Part shown: one piece after another, positions 1 to 10,695 of the stretch
Position numbering within the stretch: position 1 is the first letter of the stretch
Layout of the letters: every line of letters begins with the position of its first letter
Source of the DNA: Punica granatum
Lineage: Eukaryota > Streptophyta > Magnoliopsida > Myrtales > Lythraceae
Direction: 5' to 3'
Assembly (NCBI RefSeq): GCF_007655135.1
Contig: NC_045129.1
Location: 24,278,274-24,342,273, forward strand
Length of the DNA: 64,000 nucleotides
Notes under the pieces: model-generated
What the model was told of the DNA's origin: nothing
Seen by the model: the letters and a program-made list of their open reading frames with translations, nothing else
The model's database searches: none
Program-made: the position numbers and the translations under genes

Positions 1-413
1 CACGAGCCTACTCATCTTTTGGGTTCTTGGCCCAACTTGATCAATTCATCGACTTTACGGTGTCAAAACGGGTAAGTCAAGTGCAACCCTAAATCACGCG
101 GTAAATAAACAAAACGGCAAGCCTAGCAAACTAGACTACCGAAAGGGCGTGTGGGATATAGGCCCACACGTAATAGAACCCCCGAATCCGGAATTTTCGG
201 TTCCATATGACCATTGCCTTAGTATTTAGGTGTACGCCGTACCCCTAGACCCGGGCGACTCAACGGCCCTCGACCTACGGGTCGTAAACAGTAAGTGGCG
301 ACTCTTTCTCACGTGCGTCCGTCGCGCGTCCCCGGGAAGGTGGATACTCCCAAGCCGCGTTGCATAGGCTTTGTGCATGCGTGCCCCGACGAGATTAAAT
401 TCGGGTTTGCACA
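1..413 (+). mobile_element. Element A, 3' end of 5' LTR (Tat/Ogre-type)
   Basis: This is the last part of an LTR whose start lies left of the window. It matches the U5 ends of the LTRs at 15599-15976, 23250-23664, 42090-42502 and 62690-63100, and ends in GCACA where those end in GCGCACA. By eye it differs from A's own 3' LTR (15599-15976) at roughly 6% of sites, which would make A the oldest element here. Unlike B and C it is not followed by a primer binding site: it runs straight into 3'-UTR sequence. Confidence 0.85.
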
Positions 414-779
414 AATACCTCGCTAGGTTATCACGCATCTCGCGGCCTAGGCAAAAGTTAGGGGACAATATCGGCTGGACCACGAAAGAAAGGCAACATT
501 CCTCCGTGAAGCTACAACGAGTAGTGGTTCGGCAATCTTCAACGCAAGCAAACTCTCTTCGACTCTCTGGGCTCGAGACTCGCCTCAAAACGGGATCGAA
601 TCAACATATCCTTGATTTGGAGGATCCCACAAAATCTCTCCCTTTACCCTTATGCACATATTCCGCGGGTCATCCCGCTTCATGAAAGGCCATTCCCTCA
701 AAAGGACGCGGCCACCCTCCAAACGGCCACCGATAGCGAGTCCCCGACACATCTTTACATAGATTCTTCCTATACATCC
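414..779 (+). mobile_element. Element A internal remnant, first part (3' UTR only)
   Basis: The sequence directly after the LTR end corresponds to the region downstream of pol in B (33735-34085) and C (57210-57570). PBS, leader, ORF1, gag, pro and pol, together about 10 kb, are therefore missing from A. One CTAGG stem-loop-like unit is present at 420-460. Element F interrupts the remnant at 780-784, and it resumes at 9788. No gene is present. Confidence 0.85.
420..460 (+). repeat. 3'-UTR unit with GCTAGG...GCCTAGGC inverted halves
   Basis: This is a single copy of a unit present three times each in B and C. It has GCTAGG, about 20 bases, then GCCTAGGC followed by AAAAGTTAG. The complementary halves could pair as a stem-loop. 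Confidence 0.6.
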
Positions 780-784
780 CAATC
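780..784. repeat. Target site duplication of element F, left copy
   Basis: CAATC lies directly before TGTCACGACC and is repeated at 9783-9787 directly after the other end of element F. A 5-bp duplication is what LTR retrotransposon integrases produce. Confidence 0.9.
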
Positions 785-1633
785 TGTCACGACCCAAATT
801 TTCGATAGAACTTTTCCTAAATTTCATCGAATCCATTATCACATAAAAACTTACTTCTCATAAATTTCCAAAGTATATAACCAATCCATCAACTCTAATA
901 GGTATATACACTTTTCCGGAGATTTCTTTTTCGCTCTCACATCATTGATACAACTAAACAAAATCTTCAGGTCGTAACATTCTAAAGTCCATTCTATACA
1001 GAAAGGATATCTATTAAATAACTAAGGTTCCTACCTAGTCCTCCAAGCTAATCCCCGATATCAAAAAGTGGTTCCTCCGCGCAATCGGAAGCTTATCTGA
1101 AAAAAATGTATGCAGAGTGTGAGCTGCATCTCAGTGAGCACTAAATTCCAAAGCAAAATGAATAATATTAAGTGATAAATATATTTTAGACAATCAAATA
1201 TTCATATAGACAGTAGTAGCATAAGCAAATATTCACCCACACGACATATTAGACAATACATATAAATGATTACTACGTTCATTCATCAACAATCAATTAC
1301 CCTTATAACCATATAAACTATTATTAGAATTAACCATTAACCAACATCATTTTGCACTCATAACCTAACTAAATCAAATTAGCAAGCAAAACGGTTTCAA
1401 TACAATAATTCAGACCATCATAATAATCATCACATTTACAGCAATCCAACCAAACAACCAATATACAACACAACCAAATCAATATAGCCATAGGGTTGCG
1501 TTTCCTCGCAACAGAGTTATGACGGTACCGTGACCCAGCACTTCTCGCACATATCATTCTCAACTCCCAATATCCATATCTCATAAGCGGGGGCCGCCTA
1601 TTAACCTCTGGCGGTAAGAGTTGACCTCAATTT

Positions 1634-1773
1634 GTATTCCGCCGGGTCCAGCGGCCGATCATGCCCTTATTTATATTCCGCCGGGTCCAGCGGCCGATCA
1701 GGCCCTATTTGTATTCCGCTGGGTCCAGCGGCCGATCTGGCCCATTTTGTAATCCGCCGGGTCCAGCGGTCCC
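1634..1773. repeat. 38-bp tandem repeat, four units, in F 3' LTR
   Basis: Four units share ATTCCGCCGGGTCCAGCGG, with variable A/T-rich spacers between. They start near 1636, 1675, 1713 and 1751. The GC-rich core stands out against the AT-rich LTR. The same array is at 7238-7377 in the other LTR, so it was present before insertion. Confidence 0.85.
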
Positions 1774-2347
1774 ATGGCTATAGTCAAACAACAATCACAA
1801 GCACAGTCAACTGCAGCCATGCCATCACACATCATAAGCCCACACCAAATCCTTATTCCCAAATTATCACAGTTCCGTATACACATACACAAACACAACC
1901 ACAATCATTTTCCAATTGAATCACAGTATCATCATATTTTTCTTACGCAAGCCACATACTCAATCACACTGCATATCCCAAATCAAGGTGAAACATAAAA
2001 GGCCATATTTCTCATATCCTTTCCCACAACATTGCAAGACCGATCCTTAATCTAACTACCACTATATTCGTCTTAAATAATTTATATAATTATAACACAT
2101 AATTTCACAAGGAAATAGAGTATTCATATAACATACTATAACTATATATATCATTTCACAATGGAATGAAGTACTCACCGACAACTTCCAGAAAGATAGC
2201 TCACTGGATTGAACCTTCAGAATCCTCGATTTCCTATAATTTGCAAACATAAACTTAGAAAATAATTAACATAGCACTATTATAGGCCTCCCGCACCTCC
2301 CACAATCTCCTTTAGAGCCTATTATTTCCAATAAGTCTCGATTTATG

Positions 2348-2380
2348 TATATATATGTATATATATATATATATATATAT
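2348..2380. repeat. TA microsatellite in F 3' LTR
   Basis: An almost pure (TA)n run with one G interruption. A shorter run lies at 2711-2730. Both recur in the other LTR. Confidence 0.9.
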
Positions 2381-3526
2381 CGTATTCATCATTTTCATTT
2401 CTCATCTATATCAAAAACTACTTAAAATAATCTCTATAATCTTCATTTAAACAACCATGATTGTTCTTATCAATTTCAAGGTAAATGATAGATTCATAAA
2501 GGACTAAAAATATATATAATTACCGTAATAGCAACAGCCAGGTAATACTTTATATAAGAAATTCAACATCATGAAACTCGAGACAACATAGCGTAATCTC
2601 CTAGCATCGCCTACCCAATATTATTCATAACAATTTATAATAACCTATCTAAGCTAAAATAGTAATACTAGAACTTTAATAGCTTAACAACAATATATAT
2701 ACACACACAAATATATATATATATATATATAATTGAATCACTAACCATATCTAGTTAATACAAATTGAACAGTTCAACCTAACTAACTCACATAAATAAT
2801 TCAATTCATATCAACTTGGACATTATATATATTTTATCTTAACATTATTAAGCTTAACCGAATGGGATTGGTTTGGATGCGCACGAGAACAAGATTCAGA
2901 AGAAGCAAGCAACACTTTTAAAGAAAAAAAAAACAATAAGTGAACGGCCGTAAGCAACAAGGAACTAACAAGCTGCCAATACCATCAAAGTTCCCCAGAA
3001 AATTCCTACTTGCTTTGCAGGAAGACCCCAAAACTAAAATTGAAAAGACTCCCGAATTAATTAACTTCTCCATCTTCATATTTTCTGGCACCAAAATGCT
3101 ACGTTGATATCTCCTTCATACATATTATACATTAATTGTTTGTTGTAAGCAACTAATAGAACCGAACCGAGCATATAAATATGTGTGTATGTTTTACTTC
3201 TGCACTAATCAAAAGCTCACGAAAATCAGTATAATTGATTACACCCAAGTCGAGTCAAACTCAGAAAAATCACGGGAGATGAGCAAGATGGAGAGTAAGC
3301 GACATGCATAATTGCAATGATAATAATAATAACAAAATTGAGTCAGTCGATTAATCCAATCCATTTATCTAATATGATATGATGCAGAGTATCGTTTAGC
3401 AAATCACAAAGTCGGAAGCTACAATCCAGTCCACAATTTCAAACTCTCCGGCGTGATGAATTTCTACTTGAAATTCTCCTCATTAGTCAGAAATTCACAG
3501 CAGAGAAGAGAGAAGCGAAGTCAGAC

Positions 3527-3882
3527 CTGAGCCACCCACTCAATAGCGGGAGAGATTAAGCGGCAAGGACCACACTAGTCGGCCACGAACTCCACCAGCA
3601 CAGGCCGGTTGCTTTTCAACACCGTATCAGCGAACTGGCTCTCATCGATTTCGGTTATACCTCCAGCAACAGCGCCGCATTTCAGCGCTAACCTCCGCCG
3701 CACGACAGGCACTGGAGGTTTTCTCCCGGGCAGGGTCAAAGACGAAGTCGCTGTGAACGAGGACGACGTCTTCAAAGAAGGAGGTGTCAAGAAACCGGAG
3801 CTGGAGCTAGCAACTTAACAAACTTGAGGGAGTGACTGCGAAACACTACCGTTGAACCGGACAGAAGCTTGCTAGCGTCCAT
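3527..3882 (-). pseudogene. Captured thioredoxin x exon 1 in F 3' LTR (nonsense-mutated)
   Basis: Read on the minus strand this is the 5' end of a nuclear gene for a chloroplast thioredoxin of the x type, a small redox protein whose WCGPC motif reduces target disulfides in plastids. From the ATG at 3882 it encodes a Ser/Thr/Arg-rich, transit-peptide-like leader and then the start of the thioredoxin fold up to IEWVAQ. It stops at a plausible splice donor CAG|GTCTGA (exon end 3527), so at least the remaining thioredoxin exon sequence was not captured. A one-base frame change about 25 codons in is shared with the other LTR copy. This copy alone has TGG>TAG at 3577-3575, replacing the Trp of WCGPC, so the active site is broken. 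It lies in the same orientation as the retrotransposon. The x assignment rests on the VLVEFVADWCGPCRLISPA wording; another plastid thioredoxin type is possible. Confidence 0.85.
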
Positions 3883-4060
3883 GGCGATTGGCGAGGCTCG
3901 CCAAGCAAAGGAGAATTGAAAGAGAGAGACAGAGGGAGGGAGTGATCCCGATCTTTTTCAGCTCAGCAGAAGGAAGGAAAAAAAAACAAAAGGAAATGAA
4001 ATGGTTGGAAGCATCAGAAGGAAAGGACTATGGCGGTGGGTTTACCTAGGGGTAATGGGG

Positions 4061-4068
4061 CCACGTGG
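4061..4068 (-). promoter_or_regulatory. G-box (CCACGTGG) in captured thioredoxin promoter
   Basis: The palindrome CCACGTGG lies about 180 bp upstream of the captured ATG, next to GGGCCC. G-boxes are common in promoters of light-regulated plastid-protein genes. In the 5' LTR a 15-bp deletion reduces it to TACGTGG. I see no clear TATA box between it and the ATG. Confidence 0.5.
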
Positions 4069-4193
4069 GGCCCCTTTCAACCCCACTTTCTTCTTTTTTT
4101 TTTTTTTTCAGCAACGTATATATAATCTATATATATATATATATAAGTGTATGAGCATATGTACTATTTGGCATAAAAATAATCGATCTCACA

Positions 4194-4204
4194 ATCTCCC
4201 CCAC
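4194..4204 (-). other. Element F polypurine tract
   Basis: GTGGGGGAGAT on the minus strand abuts the 3' LTR start (TGTGAGATCG). It is the expected primer for plus-strand DNA synthesis. Confidence 0.8.
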
Positions 4205-6371
4205 TAATAGAAATTTCGTCCTCGAAATTTATTTATGTGATACCAGAAAAGTTAGAACATTAGGAGTTATGGCATCCTCAGGTCCCCATATCACCTCTGA
4301 ACTGACTTTTCCAAACTTCCGCTGAGCCACTATACTAATTAGATGTTCTGAGCTCCAATCTTGTAGAATATTCAAATCTCCATCTCAAAGCAACTCTAAG
4401 ATTCTTGAATTCGAATACCGAAGGCTCTATCCAAAATCAGATCTATAGAATTCCTGCCATATCGCTGGGATATATAAACTGAAATAAATTCCAAATCTGC
4501 CTTAGGTGCTCAAAGATTTATATATGTCCTTGCTGATGGTAGAATTGGCCAATCTCAACCTGATAGCTTTTCCAATAGAATTATCCATGCCAAAGTGGAT
4601 TGCTGATAGCAGAAATTTAGAATACCAGAAACCCTTGCTGAACTCATACGATGATGCCAGACTAAAATATTAACCCAAGCAATAATAAAATCCCAAGATC
4701 AATGATAAGAACCAAGTAAGATCCTGTTGAATAAGCAGAGCAACAATTCCCTCAATCTCGTATGATCAAGCCCACGACAACATCAACCCTGACTGGTTGC
4801 AGATATAAAGGAGAAAATAATATGGAGTCGCCATTGCTGGAATCGGAGAACACAGGATGGCAGACAACATTGAACAATTAATACTCCAGGAAATATTCCA
4901 ATAAAGGAAATCTGACATATATGCTCAAAGGTCGTGGGAACTTCCTGAAAGAATATCTCTGAACTTGATCTGTAAACCATATATGTATAACCGAAATTTA
5001 TCTTGACCCTAATACTTAACTGAATTCAGCACTCGTTTGAAGTTCGAAGAATAGCGGATCATAATGCTGATTCCGTGAGAAACTTAAACTATGGGGAACC
5101 TGAGGTGCCTCCCTTTACTTAGGTCTTAATAGTATTATAATAATTATGTAGATAGATCTCGAAAAATATCCTTAAGTCCCAAGCTTATTCTTTAATCAAG
5201 CACAAAGAAATTAATGAATATCAACCTCTAAAAAAATCCTACTAATATGTCCGTAAGGTAATTAAAGTTTCTCATGAGTAAATTCGGCAATTAAGTTCGG
5301 AACTAATCAAATAACTAACATAACAACTAAACAAGGAAATCACAATTAAAGCTTGGCCACATTTGCTTCTAATTTGGTTAACCTTCATTCTGAATCTCCA
5401 ATTTAGATCTTGTTCTTCAGTTTTCTAATTTAGTAATACACTAAATTAGTCCATGAACAAGTCCCTCCCTTACCTAGCCTAAAAAATGAAATTCCAGCAG
5501 ATTAACCATCTACCATTGGATTTGGTTCTTCGATTGATTCATTACCATCGAGTACGCATTCAGACACTTCCATAACAATCTGATTTCAAACTCAAATTAC
5601 TGTTTAAGTCATTCTCCAAAATTCCTACTCCAATAAGTCTCCCAAACAGTCAAAATAAACCACATAACCTACGCTTCCTATTTATGTAAATTCCAATAAA
5701 CATACGTAAGACCCCCTACTTATTCTTTAACCCAAGCAGAAACTTCTCAAGTCATTCACGTACACAAAACTAAGAAATATCTCATCACAAAGCCTCTAAA
5801 ATCTCAAAGGAAATCTTCGGGAATCAAACAAGTCAATGTTTGCAACTCATCCATATTATATGGGATTTAAGTCTAAATTATGAAAATTCTATACAAAAGT
5901 AAGTTTGAAATAGAAGTTATAAGTTTAGTAACTCAATACAATCAAATACAAACAAAAACAATTCTTTGAAACCTTAAACCAGCCATAAGTGCATACACAA
6001 TTCGGTCATGCATTCCCGAATATGACCAAGGATACCTAATTTGCAACTAGCCATAGTCTACAATTATCAATTGGAAATCAGTCATATAATATATCTACTT
6101 CACCACAGCAACACGATGGCCTCTGCCAAATAATCATTTCCAAACAACGCCCACTGTTCACCTGCTTAGTATCAATTTCCCTATTGTGAAATGTATATGT
6201 AAATTTCAACAAGCAGACATAAGCCCGTGCTTATTCGCTAACAAATCCAAAGCAAAAACAACTCAATTAACAAGCATAGAATTCAAAGAAATCCTATCAA
6301 AATCACCACAATTATCCAAAAATTTCTCGGGGATCAAGCCTCAACTGAAGTCTACAGGATCTCCAAACCTA

Positions 6372-6384
6372 GGCTCTGATACCA
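6372..6384 (-). other. Element F primer binding site (initiator-Met tRNA)
   Basis: TGGTATCAGAGCC on the minus strand, 4 bp after the 5' LTR end. TGGTATCAGAGC is the complement of the 3' end of plant initiator methionine tRNA, the commonest PBS in plant LTR elements. It fixes the element's orientation as minus. Confidence 0.9.
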
Positions 6385-7237
6385 AAATTGTCACGACCCG
6401 AATTTTCAATAGAACTTTTCCTAAATTTCATCGAATCCATTATCACATAAAAACTTACTTCTCATAAATTTCCAAAGTATATAACAAATCCATCAACTCT
6501 AATAGGTATATACACTTTTCCGGAGATTTCTTTTTCGCTCTCACATCATTGATACAACTAAACAAAATCTTCAGGTCGTAACATTCTAAAGTCCATTCTA
6601 TACAGAAAGGATATCTATTAAATAACTAAGATTCCTACCTAGTCCTCCAAGCTGATCCCCGATATCAAAAAGTGGTTCCTCCGCGCAATCGGAAGCTTAT
6701 CTGAAAAAAATGTATGCAGAGTGTGAGCTGCATCTCAGTGAGTACTAAATTCCAAAGTAAAATGAATAATATTAAGTGATAAATATATTTTAGACAATCA
6801 CATATTCATATAGACAGTAGTAGCATAAGCAAATATTCACCCACACGACATATTAGACAATACATATAAATGATTACTACGTTCATTCATCAACAATCAA
6901 TTACCCTTATAACCATATAAACTATTATTAGAATTAACCATTAACCAACATCATTTTGCACTCATAACCTAACTAAATCAAATTAGCAAGCAAAACGGTT
7001 TCAATACAATAATTCAGACCATCATAATAATCATCACATTTACAGCAATCCAACCAAACAACCAATATACAACACAACCAAATCAATATAGCCATAGGGT
7101 TGCGTTTCCTCGCAACAGAGTTATGACAGTACCGTGACCCCGCACTTCTCGCACATATCATTCTCAACTCCCAATATCCATATCTCATAAGCGGGGGCCG
7201 CCTATTAACCTCTGGCGGTAAGAGTTGACCTCAATTT

Positions 7238-7377
7238 GTATTCCGCCGGGTCCAGCGGCCGATCATGCCCTTATTTATATTCCGCCGGGTCCAGCGGCCG
7301 ATCAGGCCCTATTTGTATTCCGCTGGGTCCAGCGGCCGATCTGGCCCATTTTGTAATCCGCCGGGTCCAGCGGTCCC
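7238..7377. repeat. 38-bp tandem repeat, four units, in F 5' LTR
   Basis: Counterpart of 1634-1773, apparently identical. Confidence 0.85.
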
Positions 7378-7951
7378 ATGGCTATAGTCAAACAACAATC
7401 ACAAGCACAGTCAACTGCAGCCATGCCATCACACATCATAAGCCCACACCAAATCCTTATTCCCAAATTATCACAGTTCCGTATACACATACACAAACAC
7501 AACCACAATCATTTTCCAATTGAATCACAGTATCATCATATTTTTCTTACGCAAGCCACATACTCAATCACACTGCATATCCCAAATCAAGGTGAAACAT
7601 AAAAGGCCATATTTCTCATATCCTTTCCCACAACATTGCAAGACCGATCCTTAATCTAACTACCACTATATTCGTCTTAAATAATTTATATAATTATAAC
7701 ACATAATTTCACAAGGAAATAGAGTATTCATATAACATACTATAACTATATATATCATTTCACAATGGAATGAAGTACTCACCGACAACTTCCAGAAAGA
7801 TAGCTCACTGGATTGAACCTTCAGAATCCTCGATTTCCTATAATTTGCAAACATAAACTTAGAAAATAATTAACATAGCACTATTATAGGCCTCCCGCAC
7901 CTCCCACAATCTCCTTTAGAGCCTATTATTTCCAATAAGTCTCGATTTATG

Positions 7952-7984
7952 TATATATATGTATATATATATATATATATATAT
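7952..7984. repeat. TA microsatellite in F 5' LTR
   Basis: Counterpart of 2348-2380. Confidence 0.9.
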
Positions 7985-9128
7985 CGTATTCATCATTTTC
8001 ATTTCTCATCTATATCAAAAACTACTTAAAATAATCTCTATAATCTTCATTTAAACAACCATGATTGTTCTTATCAATTTCAAGGTAAATGATAGATTCA
8101 TAAAGGACTAAAAATATATATAATTACCGTAATAGCAACAGCCAGGTAATACTTTATATAAGAAATCCAACATCATGAAACTCGAGACAACATAGCGTAA
8201 TCTCCTAGCATCGCCTACCCAATATTATTCATAACAATTTATAATAACCTATCTAAGCTAAAATAGTAATACTAGAACTTTAATAGCTTAACAACAATAT
8301 ATATACACACACAAATATATATATATATATATATAATTGAATCACGAACCATATCTAGTTAATACAAATTGAACAGTTCAACCTAACTAACTCACATAAA
8401 TAATTCAATTCATATCAACTTGGACATTATATATATTTTATCTTAACATTATTAAGCTTAACCGAATGGGATTGGTTTGGATGCGCACGAGAACAAGATT
8501 CAGAAGAAGCAAGCAACACTTTTAAAGAAAAGAAAACAATAAGTAAACGGCCGTAAGCAACAAGGAACTAACAAGCTGCCAATACCATCAAAGTTCCCCA
8601 GAAAATTCCTACTTGCTTTGCAGGAAGACCCCAAAACTAAAATTGAAAAGACTCCCGAATTAATTAACTTCTCCATCTTCATATTTTCTGGCACCAAAAT
8701 GCTACGTTGATATCTCCTTCATACATATTATACATTAATTGTTTGTTGTAAGCAACTAATAGAACCGAACCGAGCATATAAATATGTGTGTATGTTTTAC
8801 TTCTGCACTAATCAAAAGCTCACGAAAATCAGAATAATTGATTACACCCAAGTCGAGTCAAACTCAGAAAAATCACGGGAGATGAGCAAGATGGAGAGTA
8901 AGCGACATGCATAATTGCAATGATAATAATAATAACAAATTGAGTCAGTCGATTAATCCAATCCATTTATCTAATATGATATGATGCAGAGTATCGTTTA
9001 GCAAATCACAAAGTCGGAAGCTACAATCCAGTCCACAATTTCAAACTCTCCGACGTGATGAATTTCTACTTGAAATTCTCCTCATTAGTCAGAAATTCAC
9101 AGCAGAGAAGAGAGAAGCGAAGTCAGAC

Positions 9129-9484
9129 CTGAGCCACCCACTCAATAGCGGGAGAGATTAAGCGGCAAGGACCACACCAGTCGGCCACGAACTCCACCAG
9201 CACAGGCCGGTTGCTTTTCAACACCGTATCAGCGAACTGGCTCTCATCGATTTCGGTTATACCTCCAGCAACAGCGCCGCATTTCAGCGCTAACCTCCGC
9301 CGCACGACAGGCACTGGAGGTTTTCTCCCGGGCAGGGTCAAAGACGAAGTCGCCGTGAACGAGGACGACTTCTTCAAAGAAGGAGGTGTCAAGAAACCGG
9401 AGCTGGAGCTAGCAACTTAACGAACTTGAGGGAGTGACTGCGAAACACTACCGTTGAACCGGACAGAAGCTTGCTGGCGTCCAT
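9129..9484 (-). pseudogene. Captured thioredoxin x exon 1 in F 5' LTR (active-site codons intact)
   Basis: Same fragment as 3527-3882. The frame covering 9392-9123 runs through a basic, Ser-rich leader into FVADWCGPCRLISPA and ends at the splice donor CAG|GTCTGA (exon end 9129), reading on into a TGA. The ATG at 9484 is followed by a frame that must shift by one base near codon 25 to reach the thioredoxin frame, and the shift is shared with the other LTR. Upstream, 9485-9560 is CT-rich on the minus strand, like a plant 5' UTR. This LTR is 5' in element sense, so the captured promoter would sit at the start of the element's own transcription region. It encodes only the N-terminal part of the fold, so no functional thioredoxin is expected. 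Confidence 0.87.
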
Positions 9485-9782
9485 GGCGATTGGCGAGGCT
9501 GGCCAAGCAAAGGAGAATTGAAAGAGAGAGACAAAGGGAGGGAGTGATCCCGATCTTTTTCAGCTCAGCAGAAGGAAGGAAAAAAAAACTAAAGGAAATG
9601 AAATTGTTGGAAGCATCAGAAGGAAAGGACTATGGCGGTGGGTTTACGTGGGGCCCCTTTCAACCCCACTTTCTTCTTCTTTTTTTTTTTTCAGCAACGT
9701 ATATATAATCTATATATATATATATATATATAAAAGTGTATGAGCATATGTACTATTTGGCATAAAAATAATCGATCTCACA

Positions 9783-9787
9783 CAATC
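9783..9787. repeat. Target site duplication of element F, right copy
   Basis: CAATC, identical to 780-784. Confidence 0.9.
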
Positions 9788-10027
9788 TCACCAATTAGGC
9801 GCAACTGATATCCTTTGTAGGTTTCCTTCTCTCCATGCACAGGTGCAGCCAAGAACCCCACAGGGCATCTCCTTCTTGACGAACACGCGACTGACTCATG
9901 CAGCAGATCGCGACCTCGAACCGAATGGAGGGCAGTATAGGGAGTCCACTTGATTCCAGTTCAGGAAAGCAACGAATGGCACTTCACGTCACCCGAATAC
10001 AATTTCGATTCAGGACGGAGCAATCTG

Positions 10028-10041
10028 CCCCCCCCCCCCCC
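10028..10041. repeat. Poly-C run (14)
   Basis: A homopolymer just before the satellite array in A. B has no equivalent at this place. Confidence 0.8.
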
Positions 10042-10090
10042 AACACCGTGTGATGCCACCTAGCATCGACCCCCATCTCTACCTTCCCTA

Positions 10091-10695
10091 CACTTTAGTG
10101 ATTTTACTGCTTTTTACGGGCTTCGGCCTAGTGACTTTTACTGCTTTCTACGGGCTTCAGCCTAGTGATTTTACTGCTTTCTACAAGATTCGGCCTAGTG
10201 ACTTTACTGCTTTCTACGGGTTTCGGCCTAGTGACTTTGCTGCTTTCTACGGGCTTCGGCCTAGTGACTTTTACTGCTTTCTACGGGTTTCGGCCTAGTG
10301 ACTTTACTGCTTTCTACGGGCTTCGGCCTAGTGATTTTACTGCTTTCTACGGGTTTCGGCCTAGTGACTTTTACTGCTTTCTGCGGGCTTCGGCCTAGTG
10401 ACGTTACTGCTTTCTGCGGGCTTCAGCCTAGTGACTTTACTGCTTTCTGCGGGCTTCGGCCTACTGACTTTACTGCTTTCTACGGGCTTCGGCCTAGTGA
10501 TTTTACTGCTTTCTACGGGCTTCGGCCTAGTGATTTTACTGCTTTTTACGGGCTTCGGCCTAGTGATTTTACAGCTTTCCACGGGCTTCCGCCTGGCATT
10601 TTACAGCTTTCCACGGGCTTCGGCCTGGCAATTTACTGCTTTCCACGGGCTTCGGCCTCGCACTTTACTGCTTTCTACGGGCTTCGGCCCTACAC
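10091..10695 (+). repeat. 33-bp satellite array of element A (18 units)
   Basis: About 18 units of 33-34 bp with core TTTCTACGGGCTTCGGCCTA and the A-specific junction GTGAC. Some units carry one extra T, which breaks any reading frame. The last units are more diverged (CTGGC, CTCGC junctions). It occupies the same place as the arrays in B and C. Confidence 0.92.

Larger units (their letters stand above)
785..4193 (-). repeat. Element F 3' LTR
   Basis: 3409 bp and nearly identical to 6389-9782. Read on the minus strand it contains AT-rich U3 start with a TA run (4128-4145), thioredoxin x promoter, 5' UTR and exon 1 (about 4070-3527), presumably some of the gene's first intron, AT-rich sequence with TA microsatellites (2711-2730, 2348-2380), and a 38-bp tandem repeat near the end. 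It has 15 bp near 4045 that the other LTR lacks. Confidence 0.92.
4194..6388 (-). mobile_element. Element F internal region, non-coding
   Basis: 2195 bp between the LTRs. Neither strand has an open frame with recognisable gag, protease, RT, RNase H or integrase; the longest minus-strand frame (4783-4980) matches no family I know. I see only the PBS, the polypurine tract and AT-rich sequence. Confidence 0.75.
785..9782 (-). mobile_element. Element F: non-autonomous LTR retrotransposon with captured thioredoxin fragment
   Basis: A complete minus-strand LTR element of 8998 bp: 5' LTR 9782-6389, internal 6388-4194, 3' LTR 4193-785. On the minus strand the LTRs begin TGTGAGATCG and end GGGTCGTGACA. 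A PBS matching initiator-Met tRNA (TGGTATCAGAGCC) follows the 5' LTR, and a purine tract GTGGGGGAGAT precedes the 3' LTR. The flanks carry the CAATC duplication. The 2.2-kb internal part has no recognisable gag or pol, so the element must have used proteins from elsewhere, as LARD-type elements do. The termini, PBS and purine tract resemble chromovirus (Tekay-like) Ty3/gypsy elements, but without coding sequence this is only likely. The LTRs differ at roughly 30 sites by eye (about 1%), so the insertion is young. Confidence 0.9.
6389..9782 (-). repeat. Element F 5' LTR
   Basis: 3394 bp with the same layout as the 3' LTR. It holds a captured thioredoxin x exon 1 whose WCGPC codons are intact, a TA run near 9711-9732, TA microsatellites at 7952-7984 and near 8315-8334, and the 38-bp repeat at 7238-7377. 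Confidence 0.92.

Noticed and set aside
226..863. Overlapping frames on both strands in 226-863
   Set aside because: They span the LTR end and 3' UTR of A and the start of F. None continues into the equivalent regions of B and C.
3609..3818. Plus-strand frame of ~69 codons over the thioredoxin region (also 9211-9420)
   Set aside because: It is the antisense shadow of the captured exon.
4231..4330. Possible chromodomain remnant upstream of F's polypurine tract (EVIWGPEDA on the minus strand)
   Set aside because: The similarity is a few residues only, and no integrase precedes it. A profile search of 4194-6388 would settle it.
785..9782. Tandem or segmental duplication of a thioredoxin gene locus
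   Set aside because: The two 3.4-kb copies have TG...CA ends, are separated by a PBS and polypurine tract in the right places, and are flanked by a 5-bp duplication, so they are LTRs.
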